This document shows, piece after piece, positions 20,831-22,316 of a DNA stretch of 22,316 bases (within the stretch, counting starts at the first letter, position 1; every line of letters starts with the position of its first letter). Both the position numbers and the translations under genes were made by a program. Under the pieces are notes generated by a model, which saw only the letters and a program-made list of their open reading frames with translations, made no database searches and was not told the DNA's origin. This stretch comes from JAULUH01 sp032111745. Its GTDB lineage: Bacteria > Chloroflexota > Anaerolineae > JAAEKA01. The stretch is taken from contig JAULUH010000335.1 in NCBI GenBank assembly GCA_032111745.1, positions 1-22,316 of the forward strand. Direction: 5' to 3'.

Positions 20831-21592
20831 TTAAGGTTGGCCCGCACGGCCCTGGGTGCCAGGAGGCGACAGTGGGCCTGCCGTCGCGCCGATCAAGATG
20901 ATCTTCTGCCAGATGCCGCTGGCCAGCCCGGTGGTGAGATCCTCCAGGTCGTTCATGGCTTTGGTCGCCTCGGGGTCGCCGAAGTCCTGCACGTACAGGA
21001 ATCCCACCTTGCCCACCAGGGAGAGCAGCTCCGTGCAGTAGTCCAGGTAGCGGCTCATCTCGAACTCGTTGAGCGGGCGGGCCGGGCTGGTCGCGGTGGG
21101 GGCTCCGCCGGCCAGGCTCATGGCGGGATCCTTGGTGAGCTGGTGCATGTCGATGACGTGGGCGATGCTGCGCAGGCGGTTGATGGCCTCGATGACCCGC
21201 CGCCGCTTTACCCGGACCTCGATGGATATGAGGAACACCAGGGCAGCGCCCACCAGAAAGGTGCTGCTGATAGCTGCCTCTGCCGCCTGGATCAGGTCGG
21301 CATAGTTCACGACACTGGTATCGATCCGGAGGACCGAGAGGCCGGCCACGAACACCGCTACCGTAGCCGCCACGAACACGAGCACGGCCAGGCGCAGCAG
21401 CCAGTTGGGACGCTCAATCTCGGCAATGTCCTTCTCGGCGCTCATGCAGACGGTATGCAGATCGCGGCCCACTCGGAGCAGGCCCGAGTCTGGGAACCGC
21501 TCCGCGATGCGCCGGCACAGCTTGTCGATGGTTTGGCACAGCTTGTCCGGGTCGAGATAGTCGTTAGGCAGCTCGGACGGCTCAATCCTCAT
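20831..21592 (-). CDS. Two-helix membrane protein of unknown function
   Basis: This is a 253-aa protein whose ATG (21592-21590) overlaps the upstream DUF2087 gene by 11 nt, indicating coupled translation. Residues 1-62 are a soluble helical segment (ELPNDYLDPDKLCQTIDKLC, then RRIAERFPDSGL). Two membrane helices lie at about 63-86 and 108-127. Residues 128-253 are a mostly helical cytosolic domain beginning RVKRRRVIEAINRLRSIAHV and containing DYCTELLSLVGKVGFLYVQD. The helix-hairpin topology with cytosolic ends suggests a sensor or scaffold, but I do not recognise a family and assign no function. The N-terminal ELPNDYLDP block looks like a conserved-family signature worth searching. Confidence 0.85.
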   Translation of the reverse strand: MRIEPSELPNDYLDPDKLCQTIDKLCRRIAERFPDSGLLRVGRDLHTVCMSAEKDIAEIERPNWLLRLAVLVFVAATVAVFVAGLSVLRIDTSVVNYADLIQAAEAAISSTFLVGAALVFLISIEVRVKRRRVIEAINRLRSIAHVIDMHQLTKDPAMSLAGGAPTATSPARPLNEFEMSRYLDYCTELLSLVGKVGFLYVQDFGDPEATKAMNDLEDLTTGLASGIWQKIILIGATAGPLSPPGTQGRAGQP

Positions 21593-22184
21593 CGTGGCTC
21601 ACCCCGGCGGGCACGTCCCCAGGCCCGATCCCGGGCGCGGCGGGCGCCGCTTCCGTGCGCCGGTAGATGCCGCCCTCCCGCTGCATCAAGCCGGCGTCCA
21701 CCAGGTAGCGGCGCAGCGAGGCGTAATCGGCGTGGTGCCGGCGCAGGATCTCATTGACTTGCCGCTCCGGGTAGTCGACCCCCGGCTGGAACATGCGGGC
21801 CAGCCAGGCCAGCACCACCATGCGCTTCGACTGGCTGGTCGGGATCGACTTGAGCTGGCCCCCCTCCACGAAGTTGGTCAGAACCTTGGCCTCAGGGGTT
21901 CCAGCTGCGGTGGTTGGGGGAGCGCCGGCGAAGAGCTCGCGTTTCCAGGCCTGCAGAATGTCCGTGTCGAGCGCGAATTGCTTCGCGCCCACCATCTTCA
22001 GCAGACCGGCCTCGGCCAGCCTACCGGTATGGCGCGCGGCCAGCTGTTCCTTCATCTCGAGCTGCCGGGCCACATCGCGCGCGCTGCCCGGCTGCACGGC
22101 CAGGACTCCCAGCACCCGCAGCCAGTCCTCGTCCAAGATGAGCTTGCAGATCTCTCGCCAGTCACGTGTAGTCTCTTCTGCCAT
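21582..22184 (-). CDS. DUF2087-domain winged-helix protein (probable regulator)
   Basis: This is a 200-aa protein. ATG 22184-22182 has GAGGAAG 5 nt upstream. Residues 10-80 look like an ArsR-type winged helix (LRVLGVLAVQPGSARDVARQ, then HTGRLAEAGLLKMVG). Residues 100-176 match DUF2087: NFVEGGQLKSIPTSQSKRMV, VVLAWLARMF, YPERQVNEILRRHHADYASL and RRYLVDAGLMQREGGIYRR. DUF2087 proteins are found fused to HTH domains and are presumed transcription factors; the signal is unknown. The C-terminal tail is Pro/Gly-rich and acidic. It overlaps the membrane protein gene by 11 nt, so the two probably act together, for instance as regulator and membrane partner, which is inference. Confidence 0.88.
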   Translation of the reverse strand: MAEETTRDWREICKLILDEDWLRVLGVLAVQPGSARDVARQLEMKEQLAARHTGRLAEAGLLKMVGAKQFALDTDILQAWKRELFAGAPPTTAAGTPEAKVLTNFVEGGQLKSIPTSQSKRMVVLAWLARMFQPGVDYPERQVNEILRRHHADYASLRRYLVDAGLMQREGGIYRRTEAAPAAPGIGPGDVPAGVSHDED

Positions 22185-22234
22185 AGGGCTTCCTCTTCTT
22201 CAGGGCTCAAGGACAAGAGTGAATGTCGCAGCCG

Positions 22235-22316
22235 CTAGCTCAAGGCATCGACCACGGCCTGGAACGACTGGGGCACGGGCGTGGCAATGGTCATGTTACC
22301 GGTCGAGGGCAGGGCG
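22235..22316 (-). CDS. 3' end of an unidentified minus-strand gene (partial)
   Basis: On the minus strand the frame entering from the window edge encodes 27 residues ending TIATPVPQSFQAVVDALS, with stop TAG at 22237-22235. It ends 50 nt before the DUF2087 start and has the same strand and codon style as its neighbours. It is too short to identify. Confidence 0.4.
   Translation of the reverse strand, partial: ALPSTGNMTIATPVPQSFQAVVDALS

Overview
The window is high-GC bacterial chromosome with dense coding. It shows no rRNA, tRNA, transposase, integrase, phage gene or CRISPR array. Several traits suggest a Chloroflexota bacterium of the Anaerolineae/Caldilineae type: the substrate-binding lipoprotein has a Val/Glu/Thr-rich linker after its lipobox; LacI regulators sit beside an Opp-like transporter; and intergenic regions carry short palindromes of the GAGACGCAA-loop-TTGCGTCTC kind and CTTTGCGTTCTCTGCGCC-type repeats. 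The taxon is an inference from style, not from a marker gene.

Layout. (1) 1-850 (-): 3'-truncated LacI regulator with a near-perfect promoter and a 12-bp palindromic operator. (2) 1179-8141 (+): a second LacI regulator followed by a complete five-gene Opp/Dpp-type ABC importer (lipoprotein, two permeases, two ATPases), probably for oligosaccharides. (3) 8142-8301: convergent gap holding a perfect 28-bp stem inverted repeat. (4) 8302-9306 (-): GpsA-like glycerol-3-phosphate dehydrogenase. (5) 9307-9599: cluster of palindromic repeats. (6) 9600-12379 (-): feoA-feoB-feoC ferrous iron uptake operon; FeoA has a four-cysteine tail. (7) 12380-12646: divergent intergenic region with a cloverleaf-like inverted-repeat cluster and a vapBC promoter that implies a leaderless mRNA. 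(8) 12647-13310 (+): AbrB-type antitoxin and PIN toxin. (9) 13311-13746: nested inverted repeats, a 57-bp tandem repeat and a promoter. (10) 13747-18760 (+): molybdenum hydroxylase operon made of a MOSC protein, a fused FAD/2Fe-2S subunit with inverted domain order, the Mo-binding subunit, and a YqeB-family protein linked to selenium-dependent Mo hydroxylases. (11) 18749-22316 (-): a membrane zinc-ribbon protein, a secreted SH3b plus beta-propeller protein, a two-helix membrane protein, a DUF2087 winged-helix protein, and the 3' end of another gene.

How the genes may work together. Regions 1-2 look like a LacI-controlled carbohydrate uptake locus. Region 6 is a self-contained Fe(II) importer. 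Region 10 makes one xanthine-dehydrogenase-family enzyme together with candidate cofactor-maturation factors, and is the most informative block. Region 11 contains the least characterised genes: a tightly coupled DUF2087 regulator and membrane protein followed closely by an exported Cys-rich propeller protein.

Unusual regulatory structure includes the leaderless vapBC promoter with a palindrome over its -35 box, and a dispersed repeat family that occurs three times, each time in the same orientation directly upstream of a promoter.
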